Shown: positions 1 to 6,787 of the stretch, in pieces
Layout of the letters: each line of letters begins with the position of its first letter
How positions within the stretch are numbered: the first letter of the stretch is position 1
NCBI GenBank assembly: GCA_013360535.1
Contig: JABWBL010000106.1
Coordinates: forward strand, 1-9,013
Direction: 5' to 3'
DNA from: Planctomycetaceae bacterium
GTDB taxonomy: Bacteria > Planctomycetota > UBA1135 > GCA-002686595
Length of the DNA stretch: 9,013 nt
Translations under genes and position numbers: made by a program
Notes under the pieces: generated by a model
The model's input: only the letters and a program-made list of their open reading frames with translations
What the model was told of the DNA's origin: nothing
Database searches by the model: none

Positions 1-423
1 CGGCGTCGCATCGGGACCGAGCTCGAGCGCGGAGAGCAGCTCGTTCGCCGCGAGCTCGACCTTCAGCAGCGCGAGGTCGAGCCGCTCGTCGCGCGCGAGC
101 AGCGTCGCGCTCCGCGGCCGGCCGTCGGAGAGCGTGACCTGCAGCCAGTACTCCGCACCCGGAGCACCGCCACCGACGGGAATCTCGTCGACCAGGTGCT
201 CGTTCGTGACGAGCAGGCCGTCGGCCGAGATCACGAACCCCGAGGAGGGCCGCTCGACGCGCACGACGTCGTTGCGCGCGCGGAACAGCACGGAAACGTG
301 CGCCAGCGCCTTCGCCGCGGAGTCGACCTGGCCCGCGAGCGACTCCTGCGCGGTGAGCGTGAGGGAGAGGAAGGAGACGGCGAGCGGCGCGAGGCACCGC
401 GACAGGCGAATGGGGGACGTCAT
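1..423 (-). CDS. HtrA/trypsin-like serine protease, N-terminal part (runs off the window)
   Basis: This is the first 141 codons of a secreted S1C-type (DegP/HtrA-like) serine protease; the remainder lies beyond position 1. Residues 1 to about 26 form a signal peptide (basic start, hydrophobic stretch, then TLTAQ). Residues 60-79 read SSGFVISADGLLVTNEHLVD, the usual strand pair before the catalytic His (His76, where families have TNxHVV). Residues 111-121 (RDERLDLALLK) carry the likely catalytic Asp116. The Ser and any PDZ domain would be off the edge, so activity cannot be judged. The His-Asp spacing of 40 is a little longer than in DegP because of a Gly-rich insert (about 81-93). The start at 423 is 20 bp after the stop of the CxxC-rich gene, suggesting co-transcription. 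No clear Shine-Dalgarno sequence precedes it. The family assignment is firm, but protease versus inactive homologue cannot be settled here. Confidence 0.85.
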   Translation of the reverse strand, partial: MTSPIRLSRCLAPLAVSFLSLTLTAQESLAGQVDSAAKALAHVSVLFRARNDVVRVERPSSGFVISADGLLVTNEHLVDEIPVGGGAPGAEYWLQVTLSDGRPRSATLLARDERLDLALLKVELAANELLSALELGPDATP

Positions 424-443
424 CGTGCGTGGAGAACGGTCGT

Positions 444-1298
444 TCACTTCGTTTCGTTGGCTTCGGCGCGGGCGAGCGACTGCTCGGCGGCGCGCATCTG
501 ATGCTGCAGCAGGAACACCGTGCGGTCCTTGAACAGCAGGTACTGGTGGATGAGGCGGTCCTCGTAGCCCGAGAGGCTCGCGCCGTTGATCTTGATGCCC
601 TTGATGACTTCCTCGAGGCCCGCGAGCGCGGGCTCGATCACCTTGAGGTCCTTCGCCAGCGGGCTGAGCAGCTTCTCGAGGCTCTTGGCGCTCTTCGACG
701 GGTTCGGGTCGGGCTCCCACTTCTCGAGCTCGGCCATCACCGCCTTGAGCTTCTCGAGGCCCGCCTTGAGTTCCTTCACGCCCGCCTCGCCGACCGGCTT
801 CTTGCCGAACTTCATCGTCTCGACGCGGCGCGTGCCGTTGCAGGCGAGGCACTTGAGCAGGCCCTTTTCCTTGCACGCGGCGCACTTGACCTTGTTCGAG
901 TCGATGTTCATGAACCCGAACGAGTTGCACATGCCGCACAGCGTCCACGAGCTGCCCCAGCAGTAGGCGCAGTTGAGCTCGACCAGCGGATCGGCGAGCT
1001 TGCCCTTGCCCGTGCACACGCGGCAGGGCGCGCGCTTGGTCAGGTTGCACTCGTTGCAGATCGTGACCTCGCTCTTGTCGCAGTGCAGGCACGTGCCCAT
1101 CTTCGAGCCCTTGCACTCGGGGCAGTCGACGTCGAACTTCTTCCACTGCTTCTGGCCGGTGGCGTCGGCCTCGGTCTCGCGCTCGAACGTCGGCGGCGGG
1201 ATCTTCGGGCGCGCCTGCAGGGCCGCGAGGCCGACGAAGGCGGACAGCAGCGCGAGCAGCACCACGAGAGCGAACGAAGGTCGGATGCGGGCGTTCAT
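444..1298 (-). CDS. Secreted or membrane-anchored protein with four CxxC-x7-CxxC zinc-ribbon-like units and a helical C-terminus
   Basis: This 284-aa protein is not assignable to a named gene. Residues 8-28 are a hydrophobic segment after a basic start, either a signal peptide or an anchor. Residues 59-153 hold eight CxxC pairs (Cys59/62, 70/73, 81/84, 92/95, 110/113, 121/124, 139/142, 150/153). They are grouped as four units in which the second pair always begins 11 residues after the first. Sixteen cysteines could bind four zinc ions. The Gly-rich flanks (CTGKGK, CKEKG, CNGTR) recall the DnaJ cysteine-rich domain, but there is no J domain. Residues 172-235 are Leu/Lys/Glu-rich and likely helical or coiled-coil, and 245-284 look helical too. 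The start at 1298 follows GGGAG (1306-1310) at 7-nt spacing and puts the hydrophobic segment first; the frame stays open far upstream but only as a shadow. The HtrA-like gene follows 20 bp later. A chaperone-like or scaffold role with that protease is inference. Confidence 0.85.
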   Translation of the reverse strand: MNARIRPSFALVVLLALLSAFVGLAALQARPKIPPPTFERETEADATGQKQWKKFDVDCPECKGSKMGTCLHCDKSEVTICNECNLTKRAPCRVCTGKGKLADPLVELNCAYCWGSSWTLCGMCNSFGFMNIDSNKVKCAACKEKGLLKCLACNGTRRVETMKFGKKPVGEAGVKELKAGLEKLKAVMAELEKWEPDPNPSKSAKSLEKLLSPLAKDLKVIEPALAGLEEVIKGIKINGASLSGYEDRLIHQYLLFKDRTVFLLQHQMRAAEQSLARAEANETK

Positions 1299-1328
1299 GG
1301 GGGTTCTCCCAAGGGTTGGAGCCGCTGG

Positions 1329-1334
1329 AGTATA
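1329..1334 (-). promoter_or_regulatory. Candidate -10 box for the CxxC-rich gene
   Basis: On the minus strand the 113-bp gap 1299-1411 contains TATACT, one mismatch from the sigma-70 -10 consensus, 30 nt before the start codon. This is one of the few AT-rich spots in the gap. No convincing -35 sits 16-18 bp upstream. It would give a leader of about 24 nt including the GGGAG ribosome site. The rest of the gap is GC-rich, with no strong terminator hairpin after the glycosyltransferase gene. Confidence 0.35.
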
Positions 1335-1411
1335 GGCCTGCAACGGCCGATGGGCGCCGGGGCGGCGGGCGCGCGCGGGATTCAGGCGTGGGCGAGCGAA
1401 TCGAACCCGCG

Positions 1412-3106
1412 TCAACGCAGCTCGAACACCTCGATCACCGGCCCGACCGTGCGTGCGCGCAGCACGCGCCACGTGACGTGCGGCCAGCCGTCGGCTTCGA
1501 CGTCCTGATCCCAGAGCTGGTGCTCGGTGAACTCCGGGTCGCCGTCGGGCGAGAAGCGCGCGACGCGCGTGCCGACGCGGCGCATCGAAGCGACGATCTT
1601 CGCGCGCTCGGGGCTCTGCTGGACCGCGATGCCGTAGGACACGTAGTACCCCGGTCCGTGCGAGCGCACGAACGCGTCGGCTTCCTCGTCGCTCTCGAGG
1701 AGGCCAAACTCCGGCTTGCCCGAGATCCAGTACAGCCGATGGAGCGGCGCGACGCGACGTTCGTCGGCCAGCTTGTTCTGGTAGCGCGACCACGGGCTGA
1801 AGAAGGCGGCGCGGCCCTCGGGGTAGCGCAGGCTCTCCGTCGTGCGCATCAGCGGGAAGTCGAGCGGCGGCAGCACGAAGAACGGCGTCGCTTCGGGTTG
1901 GGGCGCGTGTTCGGTGATCCACTGCGCTGCGTCGTCGAGTGTCGAGCCCTGCCCGCGCATCCACGCGAGCTTGGTCGAGGCCGCGAGCGGCAGCGCGAGC
2001 AGCAGGAGCGCCGCAGGCGCGACGGCGCGCGCGCGCAGCGACAGGCGCTCGAGCGACCAGGCGGCGAAGGTCGCGAGGAACGGCAGCAGCGAGAGCAGGA
2101 ATCGCTCGTACGTCTGGTTGAAGAGGCCCGCGAGCAGCAGGTAGGGCACGACGTAGGAGAGCACCACCAGCGCGTCGCCGGTCTCGACGTTTGCCTCGCC
2201 GCTCGGCAAGCGCTTGCGTGCAAGCCACGCTCCGCAGGCGACCGCGACGAGCAGCGTGAGCGCCGGCTCGTAGTACCAGATCGTGCGCGCGAGCCGCAGG
2301 AAGCCCGTGCCGTCGAAGGGCAGGTCTCGCAGCACGCTCTGCGTCGCGTCGTCGCCGGCCATCGCCTTCTGCGCGGCCTCGTCGAAGTAGTACCAGTAGA
2401 ACGCTCGGAACGACGCGGCGGCGAGCGCGAGCACGACCAGCAGGCGCGGGTCCCACCAGCGACGGTCGCGGCGCGCGAGCTGCGCGACCCCGATCGGCGC
2501 GAGCACGGCGAGGCCGTTGTGCAGCGTGCCGATCGCGAGCGCGGCGAAAATCGCCGTCGCGACGTAGGCGAGCGTGCTCCCGCTCCTGCGCATCCACAGC
2601 GCACACGCGACCGCGCAAGCCGAGAATCCGACGACGGCGCCGTGCGCGCGCGCTTCCTGCGAGAACATCACGTGCAGCAGGCTGAACGACACGAGCGCGG
2701 CCGCGAACAGCGCCCAGCGCTCACTCGCGAACCGACGCGCGATCAGGAACGTGCCGGGCACGACGAGCACGGACAGCACCGCCACCAGCGTGCGCAGGTC
2801 GACCCACACGCGCGCGGCGGCCGCGAGGTGCTCCTGCAGCGTCGCAGGCTCCGGCGGCGGCTCCAGTGTCGCGTCGGAGAGCGGCTCCGCGAGCGTCGCG
2901 AGCAGCGACGGATACTGGCAGGCGCTGAGCGCACGATCGAAGAGCTCGTCGCCCTCCTTGCCCTCGCGCAACATGCGCACGTGGTCGGCGATGAACGTGT
3001 CGGCCTCCTTGAGGCACGGCACGCCGAAGTCGACGCCGTACAGGCGCACGGCGAGTGTCCACAGCGTCAGGGCGGCGAGCGCCCACAACACGCGCGTGGA
3101 CTTCAT
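1412..3106 (-). CDS. GT39/ArnT-like integral membrane glycosyltransferase (GT-C fold)
   Basis: This 564-aa polytopic protein resembles dolichyl-phosphate-mannose or ArnT-type transferases, which move a sugar from a polyprenyl-phosphate carrier to an acceptor on the outer face of the cytoplasmic membrane. It has an N-terminal membrane helix (about 6-23), then a soluble loop starting LKEADTF (32-38), where this family places its acidic catalytic residue. A run of about nine further hydrophobic helices follows between 105 and 377. The motif HVMFSQEARAHG (145-156) matches the family's S-x-x-A/E-R signature near the third helix. Residues 380-564 form a soluble, probably periplasmic domain. The start at 3106 was chosen because MKSTRVLWALAAL begins the first helix directly and AGGG lies a few bases upstream, overlapping the previous stop; the reading frame extends 20 codons further without hydrophobic content. 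It lies 7 bp after the 88-aa gene, so the two are probably one operon. The acceptor (protein, lipid or polymer) is unknown. Confidence 0.8.
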   Translation of the reverse strand: MKSTRVLWALAALTLWTLAVRLYGVDFGVPCLKEADTFIADHVRMLREGKEGDELFDRALSACQYPSLLATLAEPLSDATLEPPPEPATLQEHLAAAARVWVDLRTLVAVLSVLVVPGTFLIARRFASERWALFAAALVSFSLLHVMFSQEARAHGAVVGFSACAVACALWMRRSGSTLAYVATAIFAALAIGTLHNGLAVLAPIGVAQLARRDRRWWDPRLLVVLALAAASFRAFYWYYFDEAAQKAMAGDDATQSVLRDLPFDGTGFLRLARTIWYYEPALTLLVAVACGAWLARKRLPSGEANVETGDALVVLSYVVPYLLLAGLFNQTYERFLLSLLPFLATFAAWSLERLSLRARAVAPAALLLLALPLAASTKLAWMRGQGSTLDDAAQWITEHAPQPEATPFFVLPPLDFPLMRTTESLRYPEGRAAFFSPWSRYQNKLADERRVAPLHRLYWISGKPEFGLLESDEEADAFVRSHGPGYYVSYGIAVQQSPERAKIVASMRRVGTRVARFSPDGDPEFTEHQLWDQDVEADGWPHVTWRVLRARTVGPVIEVFELR

Positions 3107-3113
3107 CTGCGCC

Positions 3114-3380
3114 CTAGAGCTTGGGAATGTCGCGCAAAAGCCGTACGCGCGTGACGCCGAGCGCATCGACCTGCACGTCGCGCTCCTTCACGTCGATGCC
3201 GTAGGTCGCCGATTCGCGGATGTGCTGCTCGCGCGCGGCCGCGTCCGGCAGGTCGCGGATGTCGCAGTCGTGCAGGAGGGCCGTGAAGCCGTTGGCGCTG
3301 TCGAAGCGACCGATGTAGACGCGGCCGGAGCCCGTCTCGACCACCACGTTGATGCCGTGCGGCGCGTCTTGGATGTTCAT
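3114..3380 (-). CDS. Small conserved-looking protein of unknown function, possibly Sm-like fold
   Basis: This 88-aa soluble protein has no signal peptide and I do not recognise its family. It reads as alternating beta strands: INVVVETGSGRVYIGRFDS (10-28), then a turn and LLHDCDIRDL (35-44), a charged helix with AAAREQHIRES (47-57), and a last strand pair with VTRVRLLRDI (76-85). The opening V-x-V-x-x-G-x-x-Y-x-G-x-F-D followed by a hydrophobic-acidic strand resembles the Sm1 motif of LSm/Hfq proteins; this is a weak analogy only. Start choice is uncertain: Met at 3380 gives a compact protein, but GGAGG sits 15 nt upstream, which is too far, and an in-frame ATG at 3419 would add 13 residues. 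The gene is 7 bp upstream of the glycosyltransferase and divergent from ilvE with only 37 bp between starts. Codon use matches its neighbours. Confidence 0.7.
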   Translation of the reverse strand: MNIQDAPHGINVVVETGSGRVYIGRFDSANGFTALLHDCDIRDLPDAAAREQHIRESATYGIDVKERDVQVDALGVTRVRLLRDIPKL

Positions 3381-3398
3381 GGCACGAGAGTCTATCCT
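3369..3398 (+). promoter_or_regulatory. Candidate promoter for ilvE, overlapping a divergent -10
   Basis: On the plus strand, TTGGAT (3369-3374) and TATCCT (3393-3398) are separated by 18 bp. This would start transcription near 3405, just ahead of AGGTG (3408-3412), which lies 5 nt before the ilvE ATG. On the opposite strand TAGACT (3389-3394) would place a start site within a few bases of the ATG at 3380, giving a nearly leaderless transcript for the 88-aa gene. The two -10 candidates overlap by two bases. Both are inferred from weak matches in a GC-rich background. Confidence 0.35.
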
Positions 3399-3417
3399 CC
3401 TCGGCGCAGGTGCCCAC

Positions 3418-4338
3418 ATGAAGCTCGTCGGTCAGGGTTCGATCTGGTGGAACGGCAAGCTCGTTCCGTGGTCCGAGGCCAATGTGCATGTCGCGACGCA
3501 CGCGCTGCACTACGCGTCCAGCGTGTTCGAGGGCCTGCGCGGCTATCCCAACGGCGACGGCTGCGCTGTCTTCCGCCTGCGCGAGCACATGCACCGCATG
3601 GTGCAGTCCTGCCGCATCGTGAACCTGCCGCTCGCCTGGAGCGAGGAGCAGCTGTGTGAGGCCGTGCTCGCCACCGTGCGCGCCAACGGCTACCGCTCCT
3701 GCTACATCCGCCCGTTCGCGTTCCGCGGCTACGGCCAGCTCGGCGTCGACCCGACGCACTGCCCCGTCGACACCGCCGTGATCGTGATCGAGCACGGCGC
3801 GCACTTCGGCGTCGAGGCGGCCGAGAAGGGCATCGACGTCGGCATGTCGAGCTGGCGCCGCATGGCGCCCGACACGCTGCCCGCGATGGCGAAGAGCGCC
3901 GCCAACTACCTCAACTCGCAGCTGGTGATCCTCGAGGCCAAGGCCAACGGCTTCACCGACGGCATCGCGCTCGACCTCAACGGCCACGTCAGCGAAGGCA
4001 GCGGCGCCAACGTCTTCGTCGTCGAACGCGGCATGCTGCTGACGCCAAGCCTGGGCTCGTCGATCCTCCAGGGCATCACGCGCGCCAGCGTGATCCAGCT
4101 CGCCCGCGACGCCGGCCTCGAGGTGCGCGAGATGGTGATGCCGCGCGAGATGCTCTACTGCGCCGACGAGCTCTTCCTGTGCGGCACCGCCGCCGAGATC
4201 ACGCCCGTCCGCTCGATCGACCGCAAGCCCGTCGGCTCCGGCTCCCGCGGCCCGATCACCGCGATGCTGCAGGCCGAGTTCCGCGCCATCGCCTCCGGCA
4301 CCAAGCCCGACCGCCACTCCTGGCTCACTCGGGCCTGA
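3418..4338 (+). CDS. ilvE: Branched-chain amino acid aminotransferase
   Basis: This 306-aa, PLP-dependent fold-type IV aminotransferase interconverts leucine, isoleucine and valine with their 2-oxo acids using 2-oxoglutarate/glutamate. It is cytoplasmic and performs the last step of branched-chain amino acid synthesis. Visible landmarks are IWWNGKLVPW (9-18), HALHYASSVFEGLRGY (28-43), YIRPFAFRGYGQLGV (96-110), the PLP Schiff-base Lys159 in AMAKSAANYLNS, VSEGSGANVFVV (191-202) with the conserved Glu193, LQGITRASV (217-225) and LFLCGTAAEITPVRSID (252-268). The length equals that of typical bacterial IlvE (about 305-310). The start at 3418 has AGGTG at 5-nt spacing and matches the family N-terminus; an in-frame ATG at 3349 is less likely because it would overlap the divergent gene. 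No other branched-chain pathway gene is adjacent, so it stands alone. The giant hairpin begins 1 nt after its stop codon. A D-amino acid or aminodeoxychorismate-lyase paralogue is possible but fits less well. Confidence 0.95.
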   Translation: MKLVGQGSIWWNGKLVPWSEANVHVATHALHYASSVFEGLRGYPNGDGCAVFRLREHMHRMVQSCRIVNLPLAWSEEQLCEAVLATVRANGYRSCYIRPFAFRGYGQLGVDPTHCPVDTAVIVIEHGAHFGVEAAEKGIDVGMSSWRRMAPDTLPAMAKSAANYLNSQLVILEAKANGFTDGIALDLNGHVSEGSGANVFVVERGMLLTPSLGSSILQGITRASVIQLARDAGLEVREMVMPREMLYCADELFLCGTAAEITPVRSIDRKPVGSGSRGPITAMLQAEFRAIASGTKPDRHSWLTRA

Positions 4339-4339
4339 G

Positions 4340-4514
4340 GCGGAACTACCGGGCCAGAGCGAACTACCGAGCGGAATACCGAGCCAGAGCAATTTTTTCT
4401 GCAAACCGCGGCCTGCGTCGGAGGCACTGCCTTCGACGCAGGCCGCGGTTTGCAGAAAAAATTGCTCTGGCTCGGTATTCCGCTCGGTAGTTCGCTCTGG
4501 CCCGGTAGTTCCGC
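4340..4514. repeat. Giant near-perfect inverted repeat (86-bp arms, 3-nt loop) between convergent stop codons
   Basis: Position 4340 pairs with 4514, and pairing continues inward without interruption to 4425/4429, around the loop 4426-4428 (ACT). The only non-Watson-Crick step is G4421 opposite T4433, which still pairs as a G-U wobble in RNA. The arm has internal direct repeats: a 20-21-nt unit at 4340-4360 and again, slightly changed, at 4371-4390, with another GAACTACCG between them (4361-4369). A T6 run (4393-4398) sits in the left arm and the matching A6 in the right arm, so either transcript reads T-tract, GC-rich stem, A-tract, the reverse of an intrinsic terminator. No U-run follows the full stem on either strand. 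The element starts 1 nt after the ilvE stop and ends 6 nt from the convergent FG-GAP gene's stop. No target-site duplication is seen. Termination or 3'-end protection of both mRNAs, or a MITE-like fold-back insertion, are the leading explanations. Confidence 0.95.
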
Positions 4515-4520
4515 GCCGCG

Positions 4521-6755
4521 CTACTGGCACAGCCCGAAGCGCACGGCGTTGGAGAGGTTGGTCTGGAAGGTCGCGGCGGGGTCGCGGCTCCAGAATTGGG
4601 CCCAGATGGTGTCGCCGAAGGCGAAGCGGCCGGGGGTCGACGTGATGACGCCGTTGAAGTCGAGCGAGAGCACGCCCGTGCAGTCGACGCCGGTCGGTGA
4701 GCCGCCGGAGGTCGTCACCGGCGTGCGGTAGCGCGGCGCGGCGACGCACATCAGGCCACCTTCGAAGGGGGCCGTGGAGGCGCCGGTGAGGCTGTAGAAG
4801 AGCAGGCCCGACTTCTGGTTGAGGACCTGGCTCACGCTGACCGTGAAACCGGAGCCGGCGGTGAGGCTCGGAGTGCCGCTGGTCGCGATCGCCGGCGTGC
4901 AGCCGAGGCTGTTCACCTTCGCCGTGCAGTAGGCGGTGACGGCGCAGTCGACGAGCTCGAAGCGTGCGGCATTCGTGATGCGCGTGTTGCCCGCGGCGTC
5001 GGTGAAGTGCAACTCGTAGACGACCGTGCGCCCGTTGCCCAGCGTCGGGTCCGTGAGCGCGAAGCGCGTGAGCTGCACGCCCGCATGCAGGCCCGTGGCC
5101 ACGAGGTCGCTGCCGGTCACCGTCACCGAACCGGCGAGGCCCGACGGCACGACGGTGTAGAAGTACGTTCCCGGCTGCACGATGTGGAGGCGGCCGGACT
5201 GGCCGGGCGCGAGCGCGAGGCTCGCGTCGCGCGACCCGCTCGCGAGCTGCACGGTCTGCGCCGAACCGAAGTTGTTCGTGAAGAGCAGCGCATCCCCGGA
5301 GACCATCGTCGAGTTGACGGGGGACAGTCCGCCCGAGCTCATGCCGACGGCGTGCAGCTCCGGCGTCGTCGTGCGCACGACGTAGTGCGCGCTCGCCTCG
5401 AGGTAGTCGACGCCGTCGTCGAGCACCTGATCGCGCGCCTTGGCCCGGAGCTTCCACGGCCCGTCCTTCGACGCGAGCGTCGGCGCGTCGATCGCCGTCA
5501 CGACGGGTTTGAGCGTGTCGGCCGCACCCGTGTTGCGGTAGACCTTGTTGGCCCACAGGCTCGGCGCGCTCTCGCCCTGCGCCGTGACGATGTCGTAGCG
5601 CCCGTCGTTGTCGAGGTCGGCGACCGTCGCGTCGAGTGTCGGGTCCGAGACGGCCGTGATCACGCCCGCGCCCGCGTTCGTGAAGCTCGCGGCGCCGTTG
5701 TTGACCCAGATCACCTCGCGCGTGTTCGAGAGCGAGCCGACCAGCGCGTCGTAGTCGCCGTCGACGTCGTGGTCGATCAGGCAGATCTCGTTGTCGTCGT
5801 TGTTGTCGCTCGTGGCGGCGAGCGCGGTGAACGAGAGCGGGCCGGAGGGCGCGAAGTTGTTGCGGATCGCGCCCTCGGCGAAGGACGACGAGCTCACGAG
5901 GAACAGGTCGATGTCGTTGTCGCCGTCGAGGTCGCCGACCTCGCCCTCGTAAGTCGCGCCGGAGTTCGACGGGATCGTCACCGCCCCGGGCGAGAACGTG
6001 CCGAGGCCGTTGTTGAGCAGCAGGTAGTGGTTCGTGCCGCCGTTCGCCGCGCGGCACAGGCCGACGAAGTCGAGGTCCCAGTCGCCGTCGACGTCGACGA
6101 GCTGCGTGTCCATCTGCGAGCCCTTGGTGGGCGCCGCCGACATCGCCGCCGTGCTCGCCGTGAAGTTGCCGGCGCCGTCGTTGAAGTACACACGCGGGCG
6201 GCGGCTCGGTGAGCCGAGGTACCCGTCGTTGAGCACGAGGTCGAGGTCGCCGTCGTCGTCGATGTCACCGAACTGGCCGCCGCCGGAGCTGATCGCCGTC
6301 GTCAGGCCGCGGGTCGCGCTCTCCATCGTGAAGAAGCCCGGGTTCGCCGCGCCCTGGTTGATGTAGAGGAACGGCACGTCGGTGTCCCACGCGTTGCAGA
6401 TCACTGCGTCGACCCAGCCGTCGCCGTTGACGTCGCCGGTGATGACGGCCTTGGCGTTGGAGAGCCGCGTGCCCAGCCGCGCCACGCTCTCGTCGGTGAA
6501 CGACAGCGTGCCGGTCGGGATGAACTGGTTGATCAGGAGCACGTTCTGCCGCTTCGTGCCCGCCGAGCTGAAGCCCTCGCCATCGGCGAAGAACAGGTCG
6601 AGGTCGCCGTCGCGGTCGACGTCGGCGGCTTCGACGCCCTCGGTCCAGCGCGCGGTGCCCGGAAGCAGCCCGACCTGATGCTGGAACTGCTGGGCGTGGA
6701 CGGGGAGGACGAGCGCCGCGCAGGCGGCGATGGGCAGGGCAAGGTGTCGCGTCAT
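4521..6755 (-). CDS. Secreted FG-GAP/VCBS-repeat protein with predicted seven-bladed propeller and C-terminal shared module
   Basis: This 744-aa exported protein starts with a signal peptide (about 1-21, ending PVHAQ). Residues 25-415 contain seven calcium-loop motifs of the form D-x-D-x-D-G-x-x-D at 45, 108, 164, 221, 275, 328 and 380, spaced 52-63 residues apart. This is what an integrin-alpha-like seven-bladed propeller needs. The fourth and fifth loops have Trp226 and Asn280 where Gly is usual. Blade-edge pieces such as FNDGAGNF and LLNNGLGTF accompany them. Residues 418-600 look like one or two Ig-like beta-sandwich domains. Residues 603-744 form a Cys-containing module (CTAKVNSLGCTP, then FEGGLMC, then WAQFWSRDPA, then NLSNAVRF) that recurs in the neighbouring upstream gene. 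Such proteins usually act at the cell surface or outside, in adhesion or ligand binding; the partner is unknown. The start fits the signal peptide, although no Shine-Dalgarno precedes it (CCTACTCC abuts the ATG). Its stop faces the giant hairpin. Confidence 0.9.
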   Translation of the reverse strand: MTRHLALPIAACAALVLPVHAQQFQHQVGLLPGTARWTEGVEAADVDRDGDLDLFFADGEGFSSAGTKRQNVLLINQFIPTGTLSFTDESVARLGTRLSNAKAVITGDVNGDGWVDAVICNAWDTDVPFLYINQGAANPGFFTMESATRGLTTAISSGGGQFGDIDDDGDLDLVLNDGYLGSPSRRPRVYFNDGAGNFTASTAAMSAAPTKGSQMDTQLVDVDGDWDLDFVGLCRAANGGTNHYLLLNNGLGTFSPGAVTIPSNSGATYEGEVGDLDGDNDIDLFLVSSSSFAEGAIRNNFAPSGPLSFTALAATSDNNDDNEICLIDHDVDGDYDALVGSLSNTREVIWVNNGAASFTNAGAGVITAVSDPTLDATVADLDNDGRYDIVTAQGESAPSLWANKVYRNTGAADTLKPVVTAIDAPTLASKDGPWKLRAKARDQVLDDGVDYLEASAHYVVRTTTPELHAVGMSSGGLSPVNSTMVSGDALLFTNNFGSAQTVQLASGSRDASLALAPGQSGRLHIVQPGTYFYTVVPSGLAGSVTVTGSDLVATGLHAGVQLTRFALTDPTLGNGRTVVYELHFTDAAGNTRITNAARFELVDCAVTAYCTAKVNSLGCTPAIATSGTPSLTAGSGFTVSVSQVLNQKSGLLFYSLTGASTAPFEGGLMCVAAPRYRTPVTTSGGSPTGVDCTGVLSLDFNGVITSTPGRFAFGDTIWAQFWSRDPAATFQTNLSNAVRFGLCQ

Positions 6756-6787
6756 GGAGTAGGGGGGCGCCCGGTGGAAACGGCAAA

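Noticed and set aside
1381..1415. tRNA-like 3' end (GGGTTCGATTC on the minus strand, like a T-arm)
   Set aside because: The flanking bases do not form a T-stem, no acceptor or anticodon arm is found, and it overlaps the end of the glycosyltransferase gene.
1299..2618. Upstream in-frame extension of the CxxC-rich gene to 2618
   Set aside because: The extension overlaps the glycosyltransferase gene and is Arg/Ala-rich; the start at 1298 has a good ribosome site and begins the hydrophobic segment.
1316..3154. Long plus-strand open frame (612 codons) opposite the glycosyltransferase gene
   Set aside because: Its translation is dominated by Arg, Ala, Glu and Gln with no domain or membrane pattern; it is the antisense shadow of a real gene in GC-rich DNA.
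3349..3417. Earlier ilvE start at 3349
   Set aside because: It would overlap the divergent 88-aa gene, and the added residues are not part of the family; 3418 has a ribosome site and the family N-terminus.
4340..4514. Giant hairpin as a textbook Rho-independent terminator
   Set aside because: The stem is far too long, the T-run precedes rather than follows the GC-rich core on both strands, and no U-tract follows the full stem. A termination role by another route remains open.
4340..4514. Giant hairpin as a fold-back assembly or amplification artefact
   Set aside because: A fold-back artefact would mirror the flanking genes as well; here the two flanks are different intact genes that end right at the arms, with an internal mismatch.
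3103..6057. Minus-strand open frame of 984 codons spanning ilvE, the hairpin and much of the FG-GAP gene
   Set aside because: Arg/Ala-rich nonsense in another frame; it crosses three better-supported features.
5740..6640. Runs of GTC/GTCG triplets as a simple-sequence repeat
   Set aside because: They are explained by repeated Asp-rich calcium loops encoded on the minus strand.
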